Shown: piece by piece, positions 43,967-53,926 of the stretch
Layout: each line of letters starts with the position of its first letter
Numbering within the stretch: the first letter of the stretch is position 1
Source: Nitrosomonadales bacterium
Lineage (GTDB): Bacteria; Pseudomonadota; Gammaproteobacteria; Burkholderiales; Gallionellaceae
Reading direction: 5' to 3'
DNA: 64,000 nucleotides
NCBI GenBank assembly: GCA_016235045.1
Contig: JACRME010000008.1
Location: forward strand, 124,001-188,000
Translations under genes and position numbers: made by a program
Notes under the pieces: model-generated
Told to the model about the DNA's origin: nothing
The model's database searches: none
The model's input: the letters and a program-made list of their open reading frames with translations, nothing else

Positions 43967-44029
43967 TGTAGGGTGCGCTTGCGCCCCAAACGAGTTTAAA
44001 TAATGAATGGTGCACAAGCGCACCCTACA
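43967..44029. repeat. inverted-repeat element between argF and argG
   Basis: TGTAGGGTGCGCTTG (43967-43981) and its exact reverse complement CAAGCGCACCCTACA (44015-44029) flank 33 bases that include GAGTTTAAATAATGAATGG. It fills most of the 82-base argF-argG gap. It looks like a miniature mobile-type or REP-like element and could also fold in the transcript. Confidence 0.65.
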
Positions 44030-44045
44030 ATAGGAAAAACCAAGC

Positions 44046-45272
<1,227 letters not shown>

Positions 45273-45320
45273 TGGGAATGCGGGCGAGACGCCTGCGATC
45301 CCGCCAAGCGGAGGCTCGAT

Positions 45321-45812
45321 ATGCTTCACGAACTCAGCGGTGACATATTATTCAGCGGCGCGAAAGCCATCGTCCAGGGCGTCGCGCCGAACGACGATTT
45401 CTATCAGGGACTCGCACTGCAACTGCGCGAGCGCATGCCGGCCATGTACAAGGATTTTCGCCACTACTGCCAGACCCAGCATCCCAAATCCGGCGAGTTG
45501 TGGACCTGGATGAGCGCCGACGGGCGCTACCTGGTCAACCTGTTTACACAGGATGCGGCATACGCCCATGGCAGCAAGCCCGGACATGCCACGTTGCACC
45601 ACGTCAACCGCAGCTTGCACGCGTTGCGCACGTTGACGCAGAAAGAAAAAATTGCCAGCCTGGCCCTGCCGCGCCTTGCCTGCGGCATCAACGGCCTGGA
45701 CTGGAACGACGTGAAACCGCTGATCGAAAACCAACTCGGCGATCTGAACATCCCGGTATATATTTACGCCAATTACCAAAAAGGCGTCAAAGCCACCGAA
45801 CCCACGAAATAA
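45321..45812 (+). CDS. macrodomain protein
   Basis: The 163-residue protein fits the macrodomain fold: GDILFSGAKAIVQGV, DDFYQGLALQLRERMP, a central beta region with YLVNLFTQ, and ASLALPRLACGINGLDW. Macrodomains bind ADP-ribose or hydrolyse ADP-ribose esters. The usual Asn of the Nxxxxxxx motif is not obvious here, so hydrolase activity is uncertain. GGAGG lies upstream of the start. It follows argG by 48 bases and precedes ppnP. Confidence 0.8.
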   Translation: MLHELSGDILFSGAKAIVQGVAPNDDFYQGLALQLRERMPAMYKDFRHYCQTQHPKSGELWTWMSADGRYLVNLFTQDAAYAHGSKPGHATLHHVNRSLHALRTLTQKEKIASLALPRLACGINGLDWNDVKPLIENQLGDLNIPVYIYANYQKGVKATEPTK

Positions 45813-45839
45813 CCCAACCCTCCAAAAGGAAATTCCAGC

Positions 45840-46160
45840 ATGTCAGACAGAATCGACAACGTCAGCGTCGGCAAGAAAGCCAATGTGTTCTTCGACGGAA
45901 AATGCGTATCGCACTCGGTGTTCTTCCCGGACGGCTCGCGCAAGACCGTGGGCGTGGTATTGCCCCACAGCAAGCTCACTTTCAACGTCGGCACGCCGGA
46001 ACTGATGGAAATCAGCGGCGGTACCTGCCAGGTCAGGATTGCAGGAGAATCCGGTTTCAAGACTTACGCCGAAGGCAGCAGCTTCAGCGTCGCGGCCAAC
46101 GGCAGCTTCGATATCCATACGGACGCGGATGCCGTACATTACGTTTGCAGTTTCGGTTAA
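45840..46160 (+). CDS. ppnP: pyrimidine/purine nucleoside phosphorylase PpnP
   Basis: The 106-residue protein has the DUF1255 cupin pattern of E. coli PpnP (YaiE): NVSVGKKANVFFDGKCVSHS, PDGSRKTVGVVLP, GTPELMEISGG and SSFSVAANGSFDI. PpnP splits many nucleosides by phosphorolysis. It is slightly longer than the E. coli protein. AAAGGAA lies upstream. It sits between the macrodomain gene (28-base gap) and a long palindromic repeat. Confidence 0.92.
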   Translation: MSDRIDNVSVGKKANVFFDGKCVSHSVFFPDGSRKTVGVVLPHSKLTFNVGTPELMEISGGTCQVRIAGESGFKTYAEGSSFSVAANGSFDIHTDADAVHYVCSFG

Positions 46161-46174
46161 AAGAAAAACACCTG

Positions 46175-46245
46175 TCCGCAGATTACACAGATTCACGCAG
46201 ATTTTTATTCGTCTTTAATCTTGCGTAATCTGTGTAATCTGCGGA
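46175..46245. repeat. long palindromic intergenic repeat
   Basis: Arms of 19 bases, 46175-46193 (starting TCCGCAGATTACACAG) and 46227-46245, are exact reverse complements. An inner, nearly symmetric ACGCAGATT/AATCTTGCGT pair continues the stem. The arm sequence matches the repeat at 1731-1778. It lies between ppnP and yajQ and could act as a bidirectional structure or terminator. Confidence 0.7.
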
Positions 46246-46321
46246 TAAACGTTTTTAAGGTTTTCGCAGGTTGATTTATCATTATTGTGTGACTTAACCT
46301 GCACATTTTTTGGAGTACACC

Positions 46322-46810
46322 ATGCCCTCTTTCGACATCGTTTCCGAAGTAGACAAGACCGAAGTCAAGAACGCGGTCGAGCAGACCAACAAGGAAGTCG
46401 GCACGCGCTTCGATTTCAAGGGAAGTGACGCCCGTGTCGAGCAGGCCGAGATGGTACTCACCGTTCATGCCGACAACGAGTTCCAGATGAACCAGGTGCA
46501 GGACATTCTCAACGGCAGGCTGACCAAGCGCGGCGTGGACATCAAGTGTCTTGAGATCAGCGACAAGGTCGAAAAAGTCAGCGGCAACAAGGTCAAGCGC
46601 AGTTGCACCGTCAAGGTTGGCGTGGAGACGGAACTGGCGAAAAAAATCGTCAAGCACCTCAAGGACAGCAAGATGAAGGTGCAGGCCAGCATCCAGGGCG
46701 ACACCGTGCGCGTCACCGGCAAGAGCCGCGACGACCTGCAGGCCGCCATCGCCTTCGTCAAGAAGACCGTCACCGATTTCCCCTTGCAGTATCAGAACTT
46801 CCGCGATTGA
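46322..46810 (+). CDS. yajQ: YajQ family cyclic di-GMP/nucleotide-binding protein
   Basis: The 162-residue protein begins [20 protein letters not shown] and holds [19 protein letters not shown] and [20 protein letters not shown], the two ferredoxin-like domains of YajQ. Some members bind cyclic di-GMP and regulate with a transcription factor; the role here is unproven but fits a genome with several cyclic di-GMP enzymes. TTGGAG is the ribosome site for the ATG at 46322. Its TGA overlaps the TTG start of the next gene. Confidence 0.93.
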   Translation: MPSFDIVSEVDKTEVKNAVEQTNKEVGTRFDFKGSDARVEQAEMVLTVHADNEFQMNQVQDILNGRLTKRGVDIKCLEISDKVEKVSGNKVKRSCTVKVGVETELAKKIVKHLKDSKMKVQASIQGDTVRVTGKSRDDLQAAIAFVKKTVTDFPLQYQNFRD

Positions 46811-47592
46811 AGCATTCATCCCGCTTTTTACTCGCCGGACTGCTGGCCTTGTGTTTTACGCACAAGGCCGGGGCGGCCGAACTTTCTTACCCTGAAATCC
46901 TGATCGACGACGTAACGCACGTCGCCACCGCACCTGCCCGCTGGGAAGACGCGGAATGGCGCCAGGCCGGCTGGGCTTCGCTGGCCGTGGTCGGCACGGC
47001 GCTGGTCATAGACAAGCCACTGCGCGACGAAATGCGCCGCCATCGCGGCGACAATGCCTTCATGACGCAAGTGGAGCGCTTCGGCATGCAATATGCGGCA
47101 GGCGTAATAGGCGGCTTCTATCTGGTCGGGGAACTGACCGATGATCAGAACGCCAGGCAAGTCGCACAAGACAGCATCGCCGCCAGCCTGATCGCCAGCG
47201 GCATCATCACGCCCGCCATCAAGCTGGTAACCGGACGCAGCCGCCCGCGCGACGATGCGGGCATCTATCGCTTCAAACCGTTCGGTAACGGCAACTCCTC
47301 TTTTCCTTCCGGCCACGCCACGGAAGCTTTCGCCGTCGCCGCGGTGGTTGCCAACCATTACAACGAGACCTGGGTAACCTGCACTTCGTATTCCATCGCC
47401 GGTCTGGTCGGCCTTGCGCGCACTTATCATCACGCCCACTTCGCATCGGATGTACTGGCGGGCGCGATGATAGGCACCCTGGTCGGCAAGAGCGTGGTTG
47501 CGCACAATGCTTCGTTGCGCTCCGGCAAGCTGGTCTTGCTTCCCGAGCTCGGCCCGAGTCTAATGGGCATTCGCATCGTTGGGAGTTTCTGA
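46807..47592 (+). CDS. exported PAP2-family phosphatase
   Basis: The 261-residue protein has a signal peptide (about residues 1-26, [19 protein letters not shown]) and the three PAP2 acid-phosphatase motifs [20 protein letters not shown] and [16 protein letters not shown]. These act on lipid phosphates such as undecaprenyl pyrophosphate. No ATG fits the frame before the signal peptide; TTG at 46807 overlaps the yajQ stop (TTGA) and is the likely coupled start. It lies one base ahead of the DJ-1 gene. Confidence 0.82.
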   Translation: MKHSSRFLLAGLLALCFTHKAGAAELSYPEILIDDVTHVATAPARWEDAEWRQAGWASLAVVGTALVIDKPLRDEMRRHRGDNAFMTQVERFGMQYAAGVIGGFYLVGELTDDQNARQVAQDSIAASLIASGIITPAIKLVTGRSRPRDDAGIYRFKPFGNGNSSFPSGHATEAFAVAAVVANHYNETWVTCTSYSIAGLVGLARTYHHAHFASDVLAGAMIGTLVGKSVVAHNASLRSGKLVLLPELGPSLMGIRIVGSF

Positions 47593-47593
47593 C

Positions 47594-48136
47594 ATGAAAT
47601 CCGTACTCGTTCCCCTGGCCAATGGCAGCGAAGAACTGGAAGCCGTGACCGTTCTCGACATCCTGCGCCGCGCCGGCATCGAGGCCGTGAGCGCCAGCCT
47701 GGACGGGCATCCGATACGCGGCAGCCGCGGCACCATGCTGATCCCCGATACCTCGCTGGACGACGCGCTCAAACGCCGTTTCGACATGGTGGTGCTGCCC
47801 GGCGGCCAGCCCGGCACCAACAACCTCAAGGCCGACGCGCGCATCGTCAAGCTGTTGCAACGCATGGCCGCGGACAATCTCTATGTCTGCGCCGTGTGCG
47901 CCGCGCCTTCGGTACTGGCCGCAGCCGGTTTGCTCGACGGCAGGCGCGCCACCAGCTTCCCCGGTTCTCTCGATGCCTTTCCCAAGGTCTTGCGCCAGAC
48001 GCAGGCGGTGGTTGAAGACGGCAAGCTCATCACCTCGCGCGGCCCCGGCACTGCAATGGATTTTGCGCTGACGCTGGTGGAGCGGTTGGCAGGCAAACCC
48101 AAACGCGACGAGGTTGAAACAGGGCTGGTACGGTGA
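47594..48136 (+). CDS. DJ-1/PfpI family protein (YajL-like)
   Basis: The 180-residue protein has the DJ-1 fold with NGSEELEAVTVLDILRRAG, VLPGGQPGTNNL and the nucleophile elbow VCAAPSVLAAAG, the cysteine being the reactive one. YajL-type proteins are reported as deglycases or oxidative-stress chaperones, a debated activity. GGGAG lies eight bases upstream of the ATG at 47594. Its stop overlaps the GTG start of the next gene. Confidence 0.9.
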   Translation: MKSVLVPLANGSEELEAVTVLDILRRAGIEAVSASLDGHPIRGSRGTMLIPDTSLDDALKRRFDMVVLPGGQPGTNNLKADARIVKLLQRMAADNLYVCAVCAAPSVLAAAGLLDGRRATSFPGSLDAFPKVLRQTQAVVEDGKLITSRGPGTAMDFALTLVERLAGKPKRDEVETGLVR

Positions 48137-48894
48137 CTTCGCTGCTCCAGCGGCTGCCGCCCTACCTTTACGCGCTGCTGCTGCAACTCGCTGCATTCGT
48201 GTCCGCCGCAGCGACAGTGAACCTGATTGGCTTAAGCCCGGCTCCTTTCGCCTTCGCCCTGTTTTGCGGCACGCTGGCCGCCGCATTCAGTCACCTCGCA
48301 GGCCTGGCGCGCTGGTGGCTGTTCATCCAGTTGGCCTTTGCCCCCGCGCTAGTGATGGTATTGGCGCTGGAGATTCCGCCCGGCTTCTTCCTCGCGGCTT
48401 TTTTCGTCATGCTGGTGGTGTACTGGAGTACTTTCCGCACGCAAGTGCCGCTTTACCTTTCCAGCCGGAAAGTGTGGCAGGCCCTGGCAACCAGGCTGCC
48501 CGCCGAACAGGCATTCTCCCTGGTCGACCTCGGCTCGGGCATCGGCGGCGTGCTGGCCCACCTCGCCCGAACCCGCCCGCAAGGCCGCTACCATGGCGTC
48601 GAAAGCGCGCCGCTGCCCTTTTTATGGAGTTGGCTGCGCATACGGTCCGGGGGTTATCGCAACTGCACGGTGCATTGGGGCAGCCTGTGGGATAGCGATC
48701 TGTCGCAATACGACGTGGTGTTCGCCTACCTCTCCCCCGTGCCCATGGACGCCCTGTGGCGCAAGGCCAGACAGGAAATGCGCCCCGGCAGCCTGTTCAT
48801 CAGCAACACCTTCGCGGTGCCCGACCACCCGCCGCAGGAAACCGTCAGCATCGACGACCTGCACCATTCGACACTTTATCTTTGGCATATGTAA
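48133..48894 (+). CDS. membrane-anchored SAM-dependent methyltransferase
   Basis: The 253-residue protein has four hydrophobic segments in its first 105 residues and then a class-I methyltransferase domain with motif I VDLGSGIGGVLAHLA and an acidic loop GVESAPLPF. The GTG start at 48133 overlaps the TGA of the DJ-1 gene (GTGA). The substrate is unknown; the membrane part suggests a lipid or quinone-like target. It is the last of the yajQ-PAP2-DJ-1 chain of overlapping genes. Confidence 0.8.
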   Translation: MTSLLQRLPPYLYALLLQLAAFVSAAATVNLIGLSPAPFAFALFCGTLAAAFSHLAGLARWWLFIQLAFAPALVMVLALEIPPGFFLAAFFVMLVVYWSTFRTQVPLYLSSRKVWQALATRLPAEQAFSLVDLGSGIGGVLAHLARTRPQGRYHGVESAPLPFLWSWLRIRSGGYRNCTVHWGSLWDSDLSQYDVVFAYLSPVPMDALWRKARQEMRPGSLFISNTFAVPDHPPQETVSIDDLHHSTLYLWHM

Positions 48895-49104
48895 AAATTG
48901 TGACGGGTTCAGACCGGAAAAACTCCCATGCAGCACAAGTAAGAAATTTCTGCTTATACAAAATTCGTGACACACTCTTTGGTCTGGAGCCCGGAAGGAC
49001 ATACAATACGCAGGTTGTAAGGCTGGGCGGTTTTCAGAAAACCATTTCGGATCGAGTCGTATCAATTATTTCAAGAGTATTAACGGTTAGCCATACGGGA
49101 GTCC

Positions 49105-50427
49105 ATGTACATGCTTGCACCTACTTCGTTGAGAGAAATTCCAAAGACCAACATTTTTCGCAAGGGCGATGTCTTCGTACTGTTCGGTGAATTGTTCGGT
49201 CGCGGCTACGCCAATGGTTTGATCAACGAAGCGCGCAAGGCGGGCATGACCATCATCGGCATCACCGTTGGCCGCCGCGACGAGAACAACGCGCTGCGCC
49301 CGCTGAACTCGGAAGAACTCGCCACGGCAGAATCCAATCTAGGCGGAAAGATAATCAACGTGCCGTTGATGGCCGGCTTCGACTTGGATGCTCCTGCGGG
49401 CGAACCCACCCCGACCGACCTGCTGGCCGACATGACGCTCAAAAGCTGGCAGGACGACAAGCTGGACTGGGCTCATATCGAGAAATGCCGCGAGGTGGGC
49501 ATCAAACGTTTCAAGGATTCGGTGGCCAAGGTGATGAGCCAGCTTGACGGCATGATCGCCGACGGCAGCAATGTGTTTTTCGCCCACACCATGGCCGGCG
49601 GCATACCCAAGGTGAAAGTATTCCTGGCCATCGCCAACCGCATCTACAAAGGCCGCGGCGAGCGTTTCCTGTCCTCGAGCGCCCTGCTCAACAGCGATCT
49701 GGGAAAACTGATCCTGATGAATTTCGACGAAGTCACGGCGAATACCTTCCAATACCTCATCGAGGGCAGCGCGTCCATCCGCGCACGCCTGGAAAAAACC
49801 GGCGGCCAGACGCGCTACACGGCTTACGGCTACCACGGTACCGAAATCGCGATCGACCACCACAACGAGTGGCAAACCTACACCAGCTACACCCAGGGCA
49901 AGGCCAAGATGCGTCTCGAGCGCGTGGCGGAAGCGGCCTGGGCTCAGGGAATCAAAGCCACCGTGTACAACTGCCCGGAAATACGCACCAACTCGTCCGA
50001 CATCTTCGTCGGCGTCGAGCTTTCGCTGTTCCCGTTGCTCAAGGCGCTGAAAACGGAAAATGGCGGCGCCTGGGCCGAAGCGCAGTGGCAAGGATGCCGC
50101 GCGTTGCTGCAGGAGGGGAATTCGCTGGAAGGCCTGTTGCAAAAGATCGATGACTACAATGCCAGCAGCATCATGCAGCGCTTCCGCAATTTCGCGGCCT
50201 GGCCCATGGACAACTCGGCGGAACTGGCCGATCTGATGATCGGGACATCGGACGAGATCACGAAAATGCATCTGGATCAAAAAGCCCTGGTCACCGACCT
50301 GCTGAGCGCACTGGTGCTGGAAGGAACCGGGCCGCTAATGTTCTACGAAACCTCCAACCCGAGCGCGCCGGTGCTCTGGTTGAATCACGACATCATTGCC
50401 AAAAAACTGAATCAGATGCACCAGTAA
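49105..50427 (+). CDS. FabMG-like enoyl-ACP reductase family protein
   Basis: This 440-residue cytoplasmic protein starts with an SDR-like region (IFRKGDVFVLFGELFGRGYANGL, IIGITVGRRDENN) and has the patterns MAGGIPKVKVFL, TAYGYHGTEI, KATVYNCPEIRTNSSDIFVG. From memory this is the profile of proteins annotated FabMG, a recently described enoyl-ACP reductase class; it is not FabI, FabV or FabK. A 210-base gap upstream shows no clear promoter. A terminator follows. Confidence 0.65.
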   Translation: MYMLAPTSLREIPKTNIFRKGDVFVLFGELFGRGYANGLINEARKAGMTIIGITVGRRDENNALRPLNSEELATAESNLGGKIINVPLMAGFDLDAPAGEPTPTDLLADMTLKSWQDDKLDWAHIEKCREVGIKRFKDSVAKVMSQLDGMIADGSNVFFAHTMAGGIPKVKVFLAIANRIYKGRGERFLSSSALLNSDLGKLILMNFDEVTANTFQYLIEGSASIRARLEKTGGQTRYTAYGYHGTEIAIDHHNEWQTYTSYTQGKAKMRLERVAEAAWAQGIKATVYNCPEIRTNSSDIFVGVELSLFPLLKALKTENGGAWAEAQWQGCRALLQEGNSLEGLLQKIDDYNASSIMQRFRNFAAWPMDNSAELADLMIGTSDEITKMHLDQKALVTDLLSALVLEGTGPLMFYETSNPSAPVLWLNHDIIAKKLNQMHQ

Positions 50428-50440
50428 TGCCATCCCTGCA

Positions 50441-50472
50441 GCAGAATCCGGACGGTCCGGGTTCTGCTTTTC
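50441..50472 (+). terminator. rho-independent terminator after the FabMG-like gene
   Basis: The arms GCAGAATCCGGA (50441-50452) and TCCGGGTTCTGC (50456-50467) pair with one wobble and are followed by TTTTC. Confidence 0.8.
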
Positions 50473-50636
50473 AAAAACCAAGTCGTTTCGTTTGGAATCG
50501 CAGGATCGGCGCAAGCCCGTACTGACAGCCACACCCGCCAACGCCCGGACTCCGCCCGGGATCGACTCCCGTTTAAGCAATCCTTAAGTTAGCCCTCCTA
50601 TTCTGCACGCCTCGCATTGCAACTCAGGAGATCAAA

Positions 50637-51059
50637 ATGATTCGTACGCTTCATGTTCTGGTACTGGTGTTTATGGCTGTCGCCGGTTTGGTGTCGCTGT
50701 CCGCTTCCGCCCAAACCCCGGAGGATGCGCTGGCAACGCTCAAAAACGAGGCGAAAACCTCCACCCCCGCATTTCAAGGATTTTCGGCCGGTGCCGGCGA
50801 GCGTTTCTTCAAGCAAACGCACGGCAACGAACTAAGCTGCGCTTCCTGCCATACCGAAAATCCCTTCATGGCGGGCAAGCACGCCAAGACCGGCAAGATC
50901 ATCAAGGCGCTGGCGCCGGCAGCAAATGCGGAGCGTTTCAGCGATTCCGCCAAAGTGGATAAATGGTTCAAGCGCAATTGCAACGATGTGCTGGGGCGCG
51001 TCTGCACACCGCAGGAAAAAGGCGATGTGATCGCGTATCTTCTCGCCGTAAAGGGTTAA
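50637..51059 (+). CDS. SHP-type cytochrome c (DUF1924)
   Basis: The 140-residue protein has a signal peptide (1-25, SASA), one heme site CASCH (68-72) and a pair of cysteines (Cys115, Cys123) in KRNCNDVLGRVC, as in Rhodobacter sphaeroides heme protein (SHP), an oxygen-binding monoheme cytochrome with an Asn ligand. It is ten bases before the diheme cytochrome gene, so one periplasmic unit is likely. Confidence 0.87.
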   Translation: MIRTLHVLVLVFMAVAGLVSLSASAQTPEDALATLKNEAKTSTPAFQGFSAGAGERFFKQTHGNELSCASCHTENPFMAGKHAKTGKIIKALAPAANAERFSDSAKVDKWFKRNCNDVLGRVCTPQEKGDVIAYLLAVKG

Positions 51060-51069
51060 GGAGACTGCC

Positions 51070-51561
51070 ATGTTGCTCGATATACGAAATAAATTTCGAA
51101 TGCTTGCGGTCGTCGTATTGCTGGCGGGCGGAACGATGCCGGTCGCTCATGCCGACGACGATGACGATGAACGCATGCCGGTCGCAACAAACGCGCTGTG
51201 GCAGGCTGAATGCGGATCTTGTCACCTTGCCTATCCACCGCGTTTGCTTCCCGCCGAATCATGGCAGGAATTGATGACCGGACTGGACAAGCACTTCGGC
51301 AGCGACGCCAGCCTGGATGCACCGTCGGCGCGCGAGATCGGTGCCTTTTTGGACAAGAATGCGGGCAGGAATCGGCACTCGAAGCCGGGCAAGCCCGTCC
51401 TGCGCATCACCGAGACCCGCTGGTTTGTGCATGAGCACGACGAGGTATCCGCCGACGTATGGAAAAACCCGAAAGTAAAAAGCGCGGCTAATTGTGCGGC
51501 CTGTCACACTGGGGCCGAAACCGGCAATTACAGCGAACGCAGCATCAAAATTCCCAGATAA
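51070..51561 (+). CDS. exported diheme cytochrome c
   Basis: The 163-residue protein has a signal peptide (about 1-28, VAHA), an acidic start DDDDDER, and two heme sites CGSCH (48-52) and CAACH (142-146). It resembles the diheme cytochrome c (DHC) that usually travels with SHP and a cytochrome b561; no b561 gene is present here. It should pass electrons to or from the SHP-like protein in the periplasm. Confidence 0.87.
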   Translation: MLLDIRNKFRMLAVVVLLAGGTMPVAHADDDDDERMPVATNALWQAECGSCHLAYPPRLLPAESWQELMTGLDKHFGSDASLDAPSAREIGAFLDKNAGRNRHSKPGKPVLRITETRWFVHEHDEVSADVWKNPKVKSAANCAACHTGAETGNYSERSIKIPR

Positions 51562-51680
51562 CACGGAGATTGCCATTGCCAATGCATGCCGGTTCGGGAT
51601 CGCACCCGCGCATGGCAGGGTGTAATAATGCACTTGGGTTACGGCCTTCCGGTTCGGCCATCCCTCTTTACAGGCGAAAT

Positions 51681-52349
51681 ATGCGCATATTGGTGATCGA
51701 AGACGATACCCTGCTGGGCGATGCGATCCAGGCCGGCTTGAAGCAGGCGGGCTATGCCGTGGACTGGATGAAAGACGGCGTGTCGGCCGACCAGGCTCTC
51801 GGCACCGAACCCTATGCCGCAGCCGTTCTGGATTTGGGACTGCCGCGCATGGCCGGGCTGGAAGTATTGCGGCGCCTGCGCAGCCGCAACGCCCCGATAC
51901 CGGTGCTGATCCTGACCGCGATGGATTCGGTGGAGGATCGCATCAGGGGCTTGGATGCCGGCGCGGACGACTATCTGGGCAAACCGTTCGATATGGGTGA
52001 ATTGACGGCACGCCTGCGCGCGCTGGTTCGCCGCGCCAGCGGCAAGGCCGCGCCTGCGTTGCAGGTTGCGGGAGTAGAGCTGGAACCTTCCGCGCACCGT
52101 GTGCTTTATCGAAACCGGACAATCGAGCTTCCGGCCAAGGAATTCGCCGTATTGCACGCCCTGATGCTCAATAGCGGAAGAGTGTTGTCGCGTGCGCAAA
52201 TCGAGGAGCAACTGTATGCCTGGGGCGAGGAAGTCGAAAGCAACGCAGTCGAGGTATATATCCACCATTTGCGCCGCAAGCTGTTTCCCGAATTGATTGA
52301 AACCATACGCGGCGTGGGCTACCTGATACCCAATGACAAAAATGTTTGA
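51681..52349 (+). CDS. OmpR-family response regulator (QseB/PmrA-like)
   Basis: The 222-residue protein has a receiver domain (Asp51 in VLDLGLP, acidic residues 7-9, KPF motif) and a winged-helix DNA-binding domain ending EVYIHHLRRKLFPELIETIRGVGYL. The start at 51681 is chosen for the receiver beta-1 MRILVIEDD. The gene overlaps the histidine kinase start by 17 bases. It follows the two cytochrome genes by 120 bases and may regulate them. Confidence 0.94.
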   Translation: MRILVIEDDTLLGDAIQAGLKQAGYAVDWMKDGVSADQALGTEPYAAAVLDLGLPRMAGLEVLRRLRSRNAPIPVLILTAMDSVEDRIRGLDAGADDYLGKPFDMGELTARLRALVRRASGKAAPALQVAGVELEPSAHRVLYRNRTIELPAKEFAVLHALMLNSGRVLSRAQIEEQLYAWGEEVESNAVEVYIHHLRRKLFPELIETIRGVGYLIPNDKNV

Positions 52350-53682
52350 GCAACGCGGCCATGGTTCGTTGAAGCAACGCCTTTTGGTGCTTGCCTTGTC
52401 AACGGTCGCAATAGTCTGGCTGGCGGCAACCGCTTTCACTTATTTCGATGCGCGCGAGGAATTCGGCGAGATACTGGATGCGCACCTGGCCCAATCCGCT
52501 GCGCTGCTGGCCAGCCAGGCTTCCCATGACCTTGATGAGGTCGAAACCGGGCATACGCCGTTGCTGCACAAGTATTCGCTCCGTGTCGCATTCCAGGTGT
52601 GGGAGGGCGGCCGCTTGCTGCGTCTGCACTCTGCCAACGCGCCGGGCTTGCCGCTGGCCGATCGCGAACAGGGATTCAGCGACAAAGTCATCGACGGAGC
52701 CCGTTGGCGCGTGTTCAGCACGTGGGACGATTCCGGCAAAAATCTGATCCAGGTAGCCGAACTAACCAAGGATCGCGAAGAGTTATCCCGCGATGTCGCG
52801 AGCAATTTGCTTGAGCCGCTGTGGTTCTCGCTGCCCCTGCTGGCGATCCTGTTATGGCTGGCTGTAACGCACAGTTTGCGCCCGCTGGACAAACTGACCG
52901 CTGAAGTGGCGCAACGCGAACCGGACAACCTTGCGCCGCTGGATGCCGGAACAGCGCCGCGCGAGGTTGTGCCCTTGATCGAGCGCCTCAACAACTTGTT
53001 CGCCCGCATCGAGCAATCGCTGCAACAGGAACGCCGTTTTACCGCCGATGCGGCACATGAATTGCGCACCCCGGTGGCCGGCATCAAGGCTCAGGCACAG
53101 GTAGCACGCGCCGCGTCCGGCGACAGCGAACGCACTCACGCACTCGACAATGCGATCCTCGGTTGCGACCGCGCCGCCCATTTGATCGACCAATTGCTGA
53201 CCCTGGCGCGCGTCGACACACTGGAACATGAAACGACAGAACTGTGCCAACTCAGGTCGATTGCTGCAGAGGTAATTTCCTCGATTGCCCCAAATGCGCT
53301 GAACCAGGACGTCCGGCTCGAATTGATGGACGGCGCGGAAATGCCGGTACGCGGCAATCCCGCCCTGCTGCGAATATTGTTGCGCAATTTGATCGACAAT
53401 GCCGTGCGCCACACCCCGCCCGGCACATCGGTTCTTGTCGATGCGGCCGCCGACCACGGGCAAATTTGCCTGTCGGTCAGCGATAATGGCCCCGGCATTC
53501 CCGAAACCGAACGGGAGAAACTGGGAGAACGTTTTTATCGTCCCCTGGGCACCCGCGCCAGCGGAAGCGGACTGGGGCTATCGATCGTCAGGCGCATCGC
53601 GGAAATTCATTCCGCATCCCTGCAACTTTCCTCGCCCAAGGACGGGAATGGGCTTCGTGCGACGGTGATTTTCAGGAAATGA
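52333..53682 (+). CDS. QseC/PmrB-like sensor histidine kinase
   Basis: The 449-residue protein has two membrane helices (about 15-37 and 163-180) flanking a periplasmic sensor region, a HAMP-like segment, HisKA with His242 in DAAHELRTPVAG, and HATPase with SDNGPGIPE and GSGLGLSIVRRIAEIH. It overlaps the response regulator, so the pair is made together. No sensor ligand can be told from the sequence. Confidence 0.94.
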   Translation: MTKMFEQRGHGSLKQRLLVLALSTVAIVWLAATAFTYFDAREEFGEILDAHLAQSAALLASQASHDLDEVETGHTPLLHKYSLRVAFQVWEGGRLLRLHSANAPGLPLADREQGFSDKVIDGARWRVFSTWDDSGKNLIQVAELTKDREELSRDVASNLLEPLWFSLPLLAILLWLAVTHSLRPLDKLTAEVAQREPDNLAPLDAGTAPREVVPLIERLNNLFARIEQSLQQERRFTADAAHELRTPVAGIKAQAQVARAASGDSERTHALDNAILGCDRAAHLIDQLLTLARVDTLEHETTELCQLRSIAAEVISSIAPNALNQDVRLELMDGAEMPVRGNPALLRILLRNLIDNAVRHTPPGTSVLVDAAADHGQICLSVSDNGPGIPETEREKLGERFYRPLGTRASGSGLGLSIVRRIAEIHSASLQLSSPKDGNGLRATVIFRK

Positions 53683-53926
53683 CACCCGTCGTTTTCCCTA
53701 AAGCACCGGCGAGATGATCGCCTTTGAGCTCCCCCAAGTAGCATGTAAATTGCGAGCTTCAGTTTGCCAACGACTAACGCCTGCCCCATCAATGGGTTAG
53801 GGAACATCACCCGAAACCCTTCCCAACTCGGAATTTTTTGGTTAGGATGCTTCCCCAATTCGGCTGTACATCCAAGCGGCGCAGACCGCACCAAAATAAA
53901 AATTTAATCCAAAGCGAGATCCAAAC

